DNA of 11,362 nt from positions 1 through 11,362 of the forward strand of contig JAGWVC010000119.1 of assembly GCA_018971065.1 (NCBI GenBank), in the 5' to 3' direction. A program made the position numbers and the translations under genes. The notes under the pieces were generated by a model, which saw nothing but the letters and a program-made list of their open reading frames with translations, ran no database searches and was not told the origin of the DNA. Every line of letters begins with the position of its first letter. Within the stretch, counting starts at the first letter, position 1. The stretch comes from Sphingomonadales bacterium (GTDB lineage Bacteria; Pseudomonadota; Alphaproteobacteria; Sphingomonadales; Sphingomonadaceae). This document shows positions 1 to 8,234 of this stretch, in pieces.

Positions 1-216
1 GCCGACAAGACCAGCCTGCTTGACCTGAACGACCGCATCTGCCGCTGGCCGATGGGCCACCCGGGCGAGCCCGACTTCCACTTCTGTGGCGAGAAGGTGA
101 ACCCCGGCTTCCCCTATTGCGTCGAACACTGCGGCCGCGCCTACCAGGCGCAGTTGCCGCGCGGCCACCGCCGTCCGCCGCCGCCGCTGCCGTTCGGCGG
201 CCCGCGCGTCCGTTGA
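1..216 (+). CDS. gcrA: GcrA family cell cycle regulator, C-terminal part (5' end outside window)
   Basis: The first 71 codons in frame 1 encode the end of a protein with the pattern CRWPMGHPG, FCGE, YC and EHCGRAY, which is the conserved C-terminal Cys/His segment of GcrA-family regulators. In Caulobacter GcrA binds the sigma-70 holoenzyme and activates promoters carrying CcrM-methylated GANTC sites, which links transcription to the replication cycle; that role is family knowledge, not visible here. The protein ends in a Pro/Arg-rich tail (RRPPPPLPFGGPRVR) before TGA at 214-216. The N-terminal helix-turn-helix-like part and the promoter lie upstream of the window. The family call is firm; the symbol is used in the family sense. 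Confidence 0.88.
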   Translation, partial: ADKTSLLDLNDRICRWPMGHPGEPDFHFCGEKVNPGFPYCVEHCGRAYQAQLPRGHRRPPPPLPFGGPRVR

Positions 217-231
217 TCGCATCACCGGCGG

Positions 232-253
232 AACCGTGCTTTTTTGCACGGTT
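232..253 (+). terminator. Hairpin after gcrA, possible terminator
   Basis: A perfect 8-bp inverted repeat, AACCGTGC (232-239) and GCACGGTT (246-253), flanks a loop of six T. It begins 15 bases after the gcrA stop codon. A downstream T tract is almost absent (only TTT, then CGCGGG), so it is not a textbook intrinsic terminator. It could act as a weak or Rho-assisted terminator, or simply protect the 3' end of the gcrA mRNA. Confidence 0.45.
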
Positions 254-301
254 TCGCGGGTAGCGGGCCGCTCAGGGGTTAAACAACGCGGTTTCCCGCC
301 G

Positions 302-309
302 TTAACCAT
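302..309 (+). promoter_or_regulatory. TTAACCAT, candidate CtrA half-site
   Basis: The octamer TTAACCAT lies three bases before the ATG of the diguanylate cyclase gene. It equals the half-length CtrA-associated motif described in Caulobacter. A second TTAA occurs at 279-282 within GGTTAA, forming an inverted pair GGTTAA/TTAACC, but the 19-base spacing does not fit the full TTAA-N7-TTAA CtrA box. Its position on the start codon would suit repression, or a leaderless transcript starting just here. Sequence match only. Confidence 0.3.
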
Positions 310-312
310 GTC

Positions 313-1482
313 ATGAGTGCGCACGACACATCGCTGCATGACAACCCGCACGACGGCCGCCCGGCCATCCTGCGCTGGCTGGGCTTCGGCCGCCATGCCG
401 ACCGGATCGCGGTTGATGCGTCCGCCGATCCGCAGCCGGCCGCGCCGGCTGACGCGGCGCGCGTTGCCCGGCTGACGCTGCTGGCCGACGTGACGCTGTT
501 CCTCGATACCCATGACATCGACGTCACCGCGCTGACGCTTGCCGCCGCGCACGACTATCTGACCGGCAGCGACGTCGCGCTGGTCCGCGCCATCGATCGG
601 CGATTGGGCGCCGGCCTGCCGATCACCGCCGAATGGCTGGAAACCGCCAGCCAGGAAGACGGTCGCGAGACCGCGCGCGAATCCGAGCGCGAGGCGCTGA
701 ACACGCTGATGACCCGGCTGGAAAGCAACCTCGACGAGTTCGGCAAGACCACGCACGCCGCGCGCAGCGCCGCCAACGAATACTCGTCGGCGCTGGAAGC
801 GCACGTGGGCGGGCTGGGTGACGATCCCGACGGCCCGGCCTCGATGATCTCCGAACTTGCCTCGCTGGCCCGCGCCATGCTCACCCGTACCCGCGACCTC
901 GAGCGCGAGATGAGCCGCAGCGAATTGCAGACCCGCACCTTGCGCCGCAGCCTCGACCAGGCACGCCGCACCGCCGAAAAGGACCACCTGACCGGTCTGC
1001 CCAACCGCCGCGCGTTCGATTCGCTGCTGGAAAGCGAACTGGCGGTCGCCTCCGCCGAACACGAGCACCTTTGCGTCGCGTTCTGCGATATCGACGATTT
1101 CAAGCGCATCAACGATACCCACGGCCACGAGGCGGGTGATCGCGTGCTGCGCGCCGTCGCCCAGAACCTGGCGCGCATCTCGAACGATCGCTGCCACGTC
1201 GCCCGCCACGGCGGCGAGGAATTCGTCATCCTGTTCCGCGGGCTGACCCTGAACGAGGCCTGGGACGTGCTGGACGAGGCGCGCATCCAGCAGTCCGAGC
1301 GGCGGCTGGTCAATCGCGCCAACGACATGCCGTTCGGCAAGGTCACGTTCTCGGGCGGCATGGCCGACATGTTCGCCTATGCCGAGCCGCGCGCGGCCTT
1401 GCGCGCGGCCGACCAGGCGCTGTACCGCGCCAAGGAACAGGGCCGCAACCGCATCGAACTGGCGGCCCGGGGCGAGGGTTGA
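313..1482 (+). CDS. Diguanylate cyclase, soluble, single GGDEF domain
   Basis: This 389-residue protein is predicted to make the second messenger cyclic di-GMP from two GTP. The GGDEF domain fills the C-terminal part from about residue 220. It starts with the usual DHLTGLPNRR (224-233), continues with the metal/nucleotide segment DIDDFKRIND (259-268), and has GGEEF at 300-304, the active form of the signature. The inhibitory RxxD site expected at 291-294 reads NDRC, so product feedback through the canonical I-site is unlikely. The first 220 residues match no sensor domain I know; they contain no transmembrane helix, and the stretch at about 190-222 (LEREMSRSEL onward) looks like a dimerising coiled coil. 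The ATG at 313 is the only in-frame start after a TAA at 280-282 but lacks a Shine-Dalgarno sequence. There is no EAL domain. The input signal is unknown. Confidence 0.93.
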   Translation: MSAHDTSLHDNPHDGRPAILRWLGFGRHADRIAVDASADPQPAAPADAARVARLTLLADVTLFLDTHDIDVTALTLAAAHDYLTGSDVALVRAIDRRLGAGLPITAEWLETASQEDGRETARESEREALNTLMTRLESNLDEFGKTTHAARSAANEYSSALEAHVGGLGDDPDGPASMISELASLARAMLTRTRDLEREMSRSELQTRTLRRSLDQARRTAEKDHLTGLPNRRAFDSLLESELAVASAEHEHLCVAFCDIDDFKRINDTHGHEAGDRVLRAVAQNLARISNDRCHVARHGGEEFVILFRGLTLNEAWDVLDEARIQQSERRLVNRANDMPFGKVTFSGGMADMFAYAEPRAALRAADQALYRAKEQGRNRIELAARGEG

Positions 1483-1523
1483 TCCGGGCTTGCGGCGCCG
1501 CTGCTGATCCGGAATCCGATATC

Positions 1524-1569
1524 GTGCGATCAATCGACAAAAACCGGTTTCCACTTTTTGTCATCGCAC
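1524..1569 (+). repeat. Two-part inverted repeat in leader of the DUF1993 cluster
   Basis: The outer arms GTGCGAT (1524-1530) and ATCGCAC (1563-1569) pair over 7 bp. The inner arms GACAAAAA (1536-1543) and TTTTTGTC (1555-1562) pair over 8 bp around an 11-base loop. The only interruption is a 5-base bulge (CAATC, 1531-1535) on the left side, giving 15 possible pairs. It follows the cyclase gene by about 40 bases and has no T tract after it, so it is not a standard terminator. It may be an operator (dyad DNA) or a leader RNA fold; the sequence does not decide. Confidence 0.5.
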
Positions 1570-1577
1570 TTAGTCTG

Positions 1578-1600
1578 CCCGGAAACCACCTTCCGGGAGA
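1578..1600 (+). promoter_or_regulatory. Hairpin overlapping the ribosome binding site of the first DUF1993 gene
   Basis: CCCGGAA (1578-1584) and TTCCGGG (1591-1597) form a perfect 7-bp stem with a 6-base loop. The right arm includes the GGG of the Shine-Dalgarno sequence GGGAG (1595-1599), which lies 6 bases before the ATG at 1606. If the stem forms in the mRNA, the ribosome binding site is partly hidden. I see no ROSE-type signature, so a thermosensor is not supported directly. Confidence 0.42.
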
Positions 1601-1605
1601 ATTTC

Positions 1606-2130
1606 ATGGCCTTCTCGCTTCATGACGCGGTAATTCCCACCTGGCGGCAGATCCTGCCCGGCGTGATCGGCGTCATCGACAAGGCCGAGGCGCATTGCCA
1701 GGCGCAGGGCATCGCCCCCGGCGAACTGATCGAGGCGCGGCTGGCGCCCGACATGTGGGATTTCGCCACGCAGATCCGCACCGTCGCCGCGCATTCGGGC
1801 GGCGCGCTGGCCGGTGTCCGCGCCGGCGTGTTCGCCCCCGCGTTCGATCCGCCGCCGCAGGATTTCACCGGCCTTCGCGCCATGATCCAGGCCGCGCTCG
1901 ATACCGTCAATGCGGCCGCGCCGGGCGAGCTTGACGCGCTGGTCGGCGGCGACACCGTGTTCCGTTTTCCCGGCCGCGAGATGACCTTCGTCACCGAGGA
2001 TTTCCTCACCGGGTTCTCGCTGCCCAACTTCTATTTCCACGCCAGCACCGCCTACGCGATCATGCGCATGAAGGGCGTGGCCGTCGGCAAGATGGACTTC
2101 CTGGGCCAGATCCGGGTCAAGCCCGCGTGA
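1606..2130 (+). CDS. DUF1993 family protein, first tandem copy
   Basis: This 174-residue cytoplasmic protein matches the DUF1993 family (DinB/YfiT-like four-helix-bundle superfamily), whose function is not established. Hallmarks seen are LHDAVIPTW near the start, LAPDMWDFATQIR (about 47-59), the PPPQDFTGL segment, and the C-terminal block LPNFYFH, TAYAIMR, GVAVGKMDFLG. The full His triad expected for DinB-type metal binding is not evident; only the His of NFYFH is shared with the second copy. The ATG at 1606 is chosen over an upstream TTG at 1558 because GGGAG sits 6 bases before it and the family begins at this point. A second copy of identical length follows after 7 bases. There is no signal peptide or membrane segment. 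Family call is firm, function unknown. Confidence 0.9.
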   Translation: MAFSLHDAVIPTWRQILPGVIGVIDKAEAHCQAQGIAPGELIEARLAPDMWDFATQIRTVAAHSGGALAGVRAGVFAPAFDPPPQDFTGLRAMIQAALDTVNAAAPGELDALVGGDTVFRFPGREMTFVTEDFLTGFSLPNFYFHASTAYAIMRMKGVAVGKMDFLGQIRVKPA

Positions 2131-2137
2131 GGCGGCG

Positions 2138-2662
2138 GTGACGCTTTCGCATTATGACGCGGCGGTTCCCACTTTCCTGCAACTGCTGCCGGCCGTGGGC
2201 CGCGTGCTGGCCCGGGGCGGCGCCTTCGCGGCGGAACACGGGCTGGCCGACGAAGCGCTGACCGGCGCGCGGCTGGCCAACGACATGTGGGACCTGTCCA
2301 CCCAGGTCCGCGCGCTCTGCGTGCAATCGGCCGATGCGCTGGCGGGGGCGGTGGCCGGCAGTTTCACCCCGCGCTATCCTCCGGCGCCGCGCGATTTCGC
2401 CGGGCTCGGCGCGCTGGTCAGCGATGCCATCGCGCGGATCAAGGCTATTCCCCGCGCCGATGTCGAGGCACTGGCCGGGCGCGAGGTCGTGCTGCGCGCC
2501 GCCGGAACCGCGCGCCGCTTCACCGCCGCCGGGTTCCTTACCGGGTTCGTGCTGCCCAATTTCCAGTTCCACGTCGTCACCACGTACGCCATCCTGCGCG
2601 GCAACGGCGTGCCGCTGGGCAAGTTCGACTATCTGGGTCGCATCCCGGTGCTGGCCGATTGA
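2138..2662 (+). CDS. DUF1993 family protein, second tandem copy (GTG start)
   Basis: This is a second 174-residue DUF1993 protein that aligns with its neighbour without gaps; by hand I count about 76 identical positions (roughly 44%). Shared blocks are DMWD-TQ-R, DFxGL and the C-terminal FLTGF, LPNF-FH, YAI-R, GV--GK-D-LG. The divergence implies an old duplication or two functionally distinct partners (possibly a heterodimer) rather than a recent copy. The start is GTG at 2138; GAGG overlapping the previous stop codon (2129-2132) serves as ribosome binding site, so translation is probably coupled to the first copy. The His residues of copy one (such as AAHSGG) are not all kept here. Function unknown. 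Confidence 0.9.
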   Translation: MTLSHYDAAVPTFLQLLPAVGRVLARGGAFAAEHGLADEALTGARLANDMWDLSTQVRALCVQSADALAGAVAGSFTPRYPPAPRDFAGLGALVSDAIARIKAIPRADVEALAGREVVLRAAGTARRFTAAGFLTGFVLPNFQFHVVTTYAILRGNGVPLGKFDYLGRIPVLAD

Positions 2663-2678
2663 CGCAGTGACGCCGGGC

Positions 2679-3908
2679 ATGTGGGCACGGGGGGACGCCA
2701 CCGGGTTGGCGATCCCGGCCGATCGGACCGCGCTGCGCGAAGGCGGCGCGGCGTGGCTGACTGCGGCGTTCCACGCGATGGGCACGCTGGCGGCGGCTGA
2801 CAGCGTTGCCGCGATAACCCGCTGCGATCCGTTCCAGGGCGGCGGCACGGGCGCCAAGGCACTGCTGTCGGTACGGCTGGGCGGCGGTGCCACCGAAGAC
2901 CTGTTCGTCAAGTTCTCGCGCAATTTCGATGATGCGGCGATGGATGCCCCGCGCGCGATCATGCTGCCCGAAGTGCGGCTGGCGGCGCTGTCGCGCCAGC
3001 CCGGCTTCCCGGTGGCGGTACCCGAATGCCGCTTTGCCGATTTCGAGGAAGCCAGCGGCACCGGCGTGCTCATCACCCGCCGCATCGCCTTCGGGGCAGG
3101 GGGGATCGAGCCGCAATCGCCCAAGTGCATGGATCACGCCATGCCCCGGCCGCTGGCGCATTACCGCGCGCTGGTTGCCACGCTGGCGCGGCTGGCCGGC
3201 AGCCACAAGGCGGGGCGCCTGCCGCCGCATGTCGAGCAGGCCTTCCCGTTCGATCCGGCGCGCGCGCAGGCGGCCGATCGCCTGCCGTGGGACGCCGCCC
3301 AGCGTGCCAACCGCGTTGCCCGCTATGCCGCCTTCGCCCGCGAATTCCCGCAGCTTCTGCCCGACGAGCTGCGCAGCGACGCGTTCCTTGCCCGCTTCGC
3401 GGCGGCGTTCGAGCACCACGCGGCGAACGAGGACGCCATTGCCCGCCAGCGCCATGCCGATCCCCGCCTGATCGCGCTGTGCCACTGGAACGCCAACGTC
3501 GATAACGCCTGGTTCTGGAGTGACGAGGCGGGCGAGCTGCGCTGCGGCCTGCTCGATTGGGGCAATGTCGGCCAGATTCCGCTGGCGATGGCGCTGTGGG
3601 GGTGCCTGTCCGGTGCGCCGCCGTGGTTGTGGCGCGACCATCTCGATGAATTGCTGGCGCTGTTCGCGGCCGAATATGCCCGATCCGGCGGGCCTCAGGT
3701 GGCAGCGCTGCTGCTGCGCTGGCACCTGTCGCTGACGGTGATGACGATGGGCCTGCGCTGGCTGCTCGACGCGCCGCCGCGCATTCGCCGCGAAGTGCCT
3801 GACCTGGCGCAGGCCACCGGCCCGCTCGATCCGCGCGTGCTGGCCAGCGAGACCGCGCGCACCCAGTTGCAGATGCTGACGAATTTCCTGGCTTTCGCCG
3901 TCGCCTGA
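2679..3908 (+). CDS. Phosphotransferase-like (kinase-fold) protein with atypical HWN catalytic loop
   Basis: This protein of about 409 residues has the layout of the aminoglycoside-phosphotransferase / ecdysteroid-kinase-like superfamily. LFVKFSRNF carries the probable ATP-binding Lys (K78), PEVRLAAL a helix-C-like Glu, GVLITRRI a hinge-like strand, and LLDWGN (D293) the metal-binding Asp that replaces the DFG Asp. The catalytic loop, normally HGDxxxxN, reads HWNANVDN at 269-276: the Asn at the end is kept but the catalytic Asp is Asn271 and the Gly is Trp. It may be an inactive kinase, a different chemistry, or a subfamily using another base. The substrate is unknown. The start is uncertain: ATG at 2679, or GTG at 2667 only four bases after the preceding stop; neither has a good Shine-Dalgarno sequence, which suggests coupling to the DUF1993 genes. 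Fold call is fairly sure, activity is not. Confidence 0.75.
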   Translation: MWARGDATGLAIPADRTALREGGAAWLTAAFHAMGTLAAADSVAAITRCDPFQGGGTGAKALLSVRLGGGATEDLFVKFSRNFDDAAMDAPRAIMLPEVRLAALSRQPGFPVAVPECRFADFEEASGTGVLITRRIAFGAGGIEPQSPKCMDHAMPRPLAHYRALVATLARLAGSHKAGRLPPHVEQAFPFDPARAQAADRLPWDAAQRANRVARYAAFAREFPQLLPDELRSDAFLARFAAAFEHHAANEDAIARQRHADPRLIALCHWNANVDNAWFWSDEAGELRCGLLDWGNVGQIPLAMALWGCLSGAPPWLWRDHLDELLALFAAEYARSGGPQVAALLLRWHLSLTVMTMGLRWLLDAPPRIRREVPDLAQATGPLDPRVLASETARTQLQMLTNFLAFAVA

Positions 3909-3966
3909 CTGAGCTGCACCGCCGCGCAGACGCCGCTCCTGAGCGCACAAGCCGTGGTGCCGCCCG

Positions 3967-4016
3967 CAACGAAAAAGGCCCACCTTGCGGCGGGCCTTTC
4001 CGTTGTTTCGCAACGG
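3967..4016 (-). terminator. Terminator for pnp, probably bidirectional
   Basis: AAAGGCCC (3974-3981) and GGGCCTTT (3992-3999) form a GC-rich stem. On the minus strand it ends in five T (complement of 3972-3976), a standard intrinsic terminator about 30 bases after the pnp stop; on the plus strand it can serve the convergent phosphotransferase gene with a shorter T run. A second stem CCGTTG/CAACGG (4000-4005 with 4011-4016) lies between it and pnp. CGTTG at 4001-4005 could instead pair with CAACG at 3967-3971, so the two folds compete. Confidence 0.75.
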
Positions 4017-4028
4017 GTTGCGATCCGA

Positions 4029-6353
<2,325 letters not shown>

Positions 6354-6400
6354 TGGGTATTCCTTCAGCCCGCAGGCCCTATTGCGCGCGGGGTTTGCTG

Positions 6401-6443
6401 CCGGGGATTCCGTCCCGGTCCGGTGTGGGGCGCTTCTGGCCCC
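6401..6443 (-). promoter_or_regulatory. Stem-loops in the pnp leader
   Basis: Two further inverted repeats lie between the rpsO terminator and pnp: CCGGGGA/TCCCGG (6401-6407 with 6413-6418, one bulged base) and GGGGC/GCCCC (6427-6431 with 6439-6443). They would make the pnp 5' leader highly structured. GC content alone makes short stems common here, so each is weak evidence on its own. Confidence 0.3.
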
Positions 6444-6484
6444 GTGGTTTCCCCCGCCGAATTGCGAGGGGTTGCCGGTTGGTC

Positions 6485-6508
6485 GTGCCCGCAAAGGTTG
6501 CCGGGCAC
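6485..6508 (-). promoter_or_regulatory. Hairpin in the rpsO-pnp spacer, candidate RNase III / autoregulatory site
   Basis: GTGCCC (6485-6490) pairs with GGGCAC (6503-6508), extended by G-C and CAA/TTG pairs with one bulged C, around a 3-base loop (AGG). It is the first structure after the rpsO terminator in the direction of transcription. In E. coli the pnp leader hairpin is cut by RNase III and then handled by PNPase itself to repress translation; a similar role here is inference from position. Confidence 0.4.
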
Positions 6509-6512
6509 ATGC

Positions 6513-6537
6513 AAAAAGCGGCCCCGGAGGGCCGCTT
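6513..6537 (-). terminator. Intrinsic terminator after rpsO
   Basis: Read on the minus strand, AAGCGGCC and GGCCGCTT (plus coordinates 6530-6537 and 6516-6523) form a perfect 8-bp stem with a 6-base loop, continuing into a T5 run (6513-6517 complement). It starts 6 bases after the rpsO stop codon. It should end most rpsO transcripts, so pnp needs read-through or its own promoter in the spacer; I see no convincing -35/-10 pair there. Confidence 0.85.
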
Positions 6538-6543
6538 CGGTGG

Positions 6544-6813
6544 TTACTTGCGCAGCCCCAGCTTGGCGATCAGCGCGTTGTACCGGTCGACGTCCTTCTT
6601 CTTCAGGTAGTCGAGCAGCGAACGGCGCTTGTTCACCATCATCAGCAGGCCACGGCGCGAGTGGTTGTCCTTGTGGTGGCCCTTGAAGTGCTCGGTCAGC
6701 GTCTGGATGCGGCTGGTCAGGATCGCGACCTGCACTTCCGGCGAACCGGTGTCGCCTTCCTGGCGCGCGTTGTCCTTGATGATTTCCTGCTTCTTCTCTG
6801 CGGTAACCGACAT
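6544..6813 (-). CDS. rpsO: 30S ribosomal protein S15
   Basis: This 89-residue protein has exactly the length of E. coli S15 and its conserved core: [48 protein letters not shown] and the C-terminal IAKLGLRK. S15 binds 16S rRNA early in small-subunit assembly and helps bridge the two subunits. The ATG at 6813 is chosen over a longer open frame because the family starts at MSVTAEKK and GGAG stands 8 bases upstream, inside the last codons of truB. The truB stop is only 5 bases before the start, so the two are probably co-transcribed and translationally coupled. Confidence 0.98.
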   Translation of the reverse strand: MSVTAEKKQEIIKDNARQEGDTGSPEVQVAILTSRIQTLTEHFKGHHKDNHSRRGLLMMVNKRRSLLDYLKKKDVDRYNALIAKLGLRK

Positions 6814-6818
6814 ATCAT

Positions 6819-7721
6819 TCACTCCGCGACATCGGTGAGGTTGAAGCCCCGTTCGACACGGCATTCGCCGCTTTCCAGCACCACCAGCGCGACAGGGTTG
6901 CACCCGCTCCGCGCCCAGTAATGCCCGTCCGAAAAGGCCATCCCGGTCAGAACCCGGCCCTGGTGGACCGCCCTTGCCTGCTCCGGGGTGAGATCGAGGA
7001 CCGGGATGTCGACCAGTCCTGCCTCCAGCGGCAAGAGATAACGTTCAAGCGCAGCGCCCTTGCCGATTTCGTTGAGATTGTCCAGTGAAATCGCCTGCCC
7101 GATCGCGAATGGCCCGGCCTTCAACCGCCGCAGCATCGTCACATGCCCCACCGTGCCCAGCGCCAGCGCAATGTCCCGCGCCAGGCTGCGGATATAGGTG
7201 CCCTTGGAGACATGCGCCACCAGCGTCGCGCTGTCCGCATCGCCGGCCGCGATGGCCAGTTCATGAATCGTCACGCGCCGCGTCGCCAGCGCCACGTCCT
7301 TGCCCGCCCGCGCCAGATCGTAGGCCCGTTCCCCATCCACCTTCAGCGCCGAATAGGCCGGCGGCACCTGCTCGATCGGCCCGGTAAAGCGCGGCAGCAC
7401 CGCTTCCAGCGCAGCACGCGTCGGTCGCACCGGGCTTTGCGCGATCACCGTGCCTTCAAGGTCCAGCGTGTCGGTCCCGGTCCCGAAAGCCACGGTGAAC
7501 GCATAGATCTTGCTGGCATCCAGCATCCGCCCGCACAGCTTGGTCGCCTCGCCCACCGCGATCGGCAGCACCCCGGTGGCCAGCGGGTCCAGCGTGCCGC
7601 CGTGCCCCACGCGTACCTTTTTCCCGAAACCCGCCTCGCGCAGGTTGCGCTTCACCGCCGCCACGGCCTGCGTGCTGCCCAGCCCATAAGGCTTGTCGAG
7701 GATGATCCAGCCACTGGGCAT
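6819..7721 (-). CDS. truB: tRNA pseudouridine-55 synthase TruB
   Basis: This 300-residue enzyme converts U55 in the T-loop of tRNAs to pseudouridine. The N-terminal motif [17 protein letters not shown], the catalytic block [23 protein letters not shown] with Asp45, the [20 protein letters not shown] segment and [13 protein letters not shown] are all present. The C-terminal 70 or so residues form the small domain found in alphaproteobacterial TruB. Length is close to the family norm (E. coli 314). The ATG at 7721 is chosen because the frame upstream (within the DUF6491 gene region) does not resemble TruB; the Shine-Dalgarno sequence is weak. rbfA is not directly upstream. Confidence 0.97.
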   Translation of the reverse strand: MPSGWIILDKPYGLGSTQAVAAVKRNLREAGFGKKVRVGHGGTLDPLATGVLPIAVGEATKLCGRMLDASKIYAFTVAFGTGTDTLDLEGTVIAQSPVRPTRAALEAVLPRFTGPIEQVPPAYSALKVDGERAYDLARAGKDVALATRRVTIHELAIAAGDADSATLVAHVSKGTYIRSLARDIALALGTVGHVTMLRRLKAGPFAIGQAISLDNLNEIGKGAALERYLLPLEAGLVDIPVLDLTPEQARAVHQGRVLTGMAFSDGHYWARSGCNPVALVVLESGECRVERGFNLTDVAE

Positions 7722-7762
7722 CGCCGCCGCATAGGCAGGTCGCGCGCAAATGGCGAGAGCGT

Positions 7763-8155
7763 TCAGCCGATCTTGTGCGGCTTGCCGTCCTTGGCGGGGG
7801 CCTTGCCCTTCTTTTCCGGCGGGCCATCCACTGCCACGAAGCTGTCGAACGCATAGCGCCGACCCTTGACGATCACCGCGCCGAAGTTGTCGAGGCTGCC
7901 GGTCGGCCCGGCATCGATGCCGATTGCCTCTACATACGGCAGGTCGAACGCGGGGGCAAACAGCGTCGCCTTGAACCACTTGTGGTGCTGGTCCTCGAAA
8001 TAGATCGTGCGGTCGTCCTCGGCCCGCCAGTCGGAAACGCCGCCATGCTCGGCAAAGGGAATTTCCGCCTGCGGTACACGCGGTGGCGCGGCGTGCAGCG
8101 CCACCGGTGCCAGGACCGCCAGCGCGGCCAGTGTCAGGGTAGGGATACGGGTCAT
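7763..8155 (-). CDS. DUF6491 family secreted protein
   Basis: This small protein of 130 residues begins with a Sec-type signal peptide (TRIPTLTLAALAVLAPVALHA, cleavage expected near residue 22). The mature part carries HGGVSDWRAEDDRTIYFEDQ, WFKATLFAPAFDLPY and IGIDAGPTGSLDNFG, the pattern of DUF6491 proteins seen in sphingomonads and relatives; their function is unknown. The C-terminus is Lys-rich (EKKGKAPAKDGKPHKIG). The ATG at 8155 has AAGGA 7 bases upstream; an earlier in-frame TTG at 8170 is less likely because it overlaps that site. It ends 41 bases before truB and may be co-transcribed, although a periplasmic role has no obvious link to tRNA modification. The mature protein contains no Cys. 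Confidence 0.83.
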   Translation of the reverse strand: MTRIPTLTLAALAVLAPVALHAAPPRVPQAEIPFAEHGGVSDWRAEDDRTIYFEDQHHKWFKATLFAPAFDLPYVEAIGIDAGPTGSLDNFGAVIVKGRRYAFDSFVAVDGPPEKKGKAPAKDGKPHKIG

Positions 8156-8234
8156 CGCCGGTTCCTTCAATCACGCCCCGCTTCGAAAGGTGGGAACGAA
8201 AGCCGCCGCCCGCAACCCTTTCACTGCCGGCCGG

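Noticed and set aside
279..305. Full CtrA box (TTAA-N7-TTAA) before the cyclase
   Set aside because: The two TTAA elements are 19 bases apart instead of 7, so only the TTAACCAT half-site is kept as a candidate.
1512..1516. GANTC (CcrM/GcrA) site GAATC in the DUF1993 leader, and another (GATTC) at 6406-6410 in the pnp leader
   Set aside because: GANTC also occurs several times inside genes here, so two in spacers is what chance would give. No promoter elements line up with them.
1548..1576. Sigma-70-like promoter TTTCCA - 17 bases - TAGTCT before the DUF1993 gene
   Set aside because: Both hexamers match the consensus poorly and overlap the inverted repeat; not strong enough to call.
2138..2662. 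Recent DNA duplication of the DUF1993 gene
   Set aside because: The proteins are only about 44% identical and the nucleotide sequences differ throughout, so there is no long direct DNA repeat; the duplication is old.
2577..4013. Long minus-strand open frame opposite the phosphotransferase and second DUF1993 genes
   Set aside because: The translation is Arg/Gln-rich without recognisable motifs, and the plus strand encodes kinase-fold and DUF1993 signatures over the same bases.
6379..6510. A 43-codon open frame in the pnp leader (minus strand, ATG at 6510)
   Set aside because: The ATG sits at the edge of the rpsO terminator and inside the leader hairpin, has no Shine-Dalgarno sequence, and the peptide is Arg/Pro-rich as expected from chance in GC-rich DNA.
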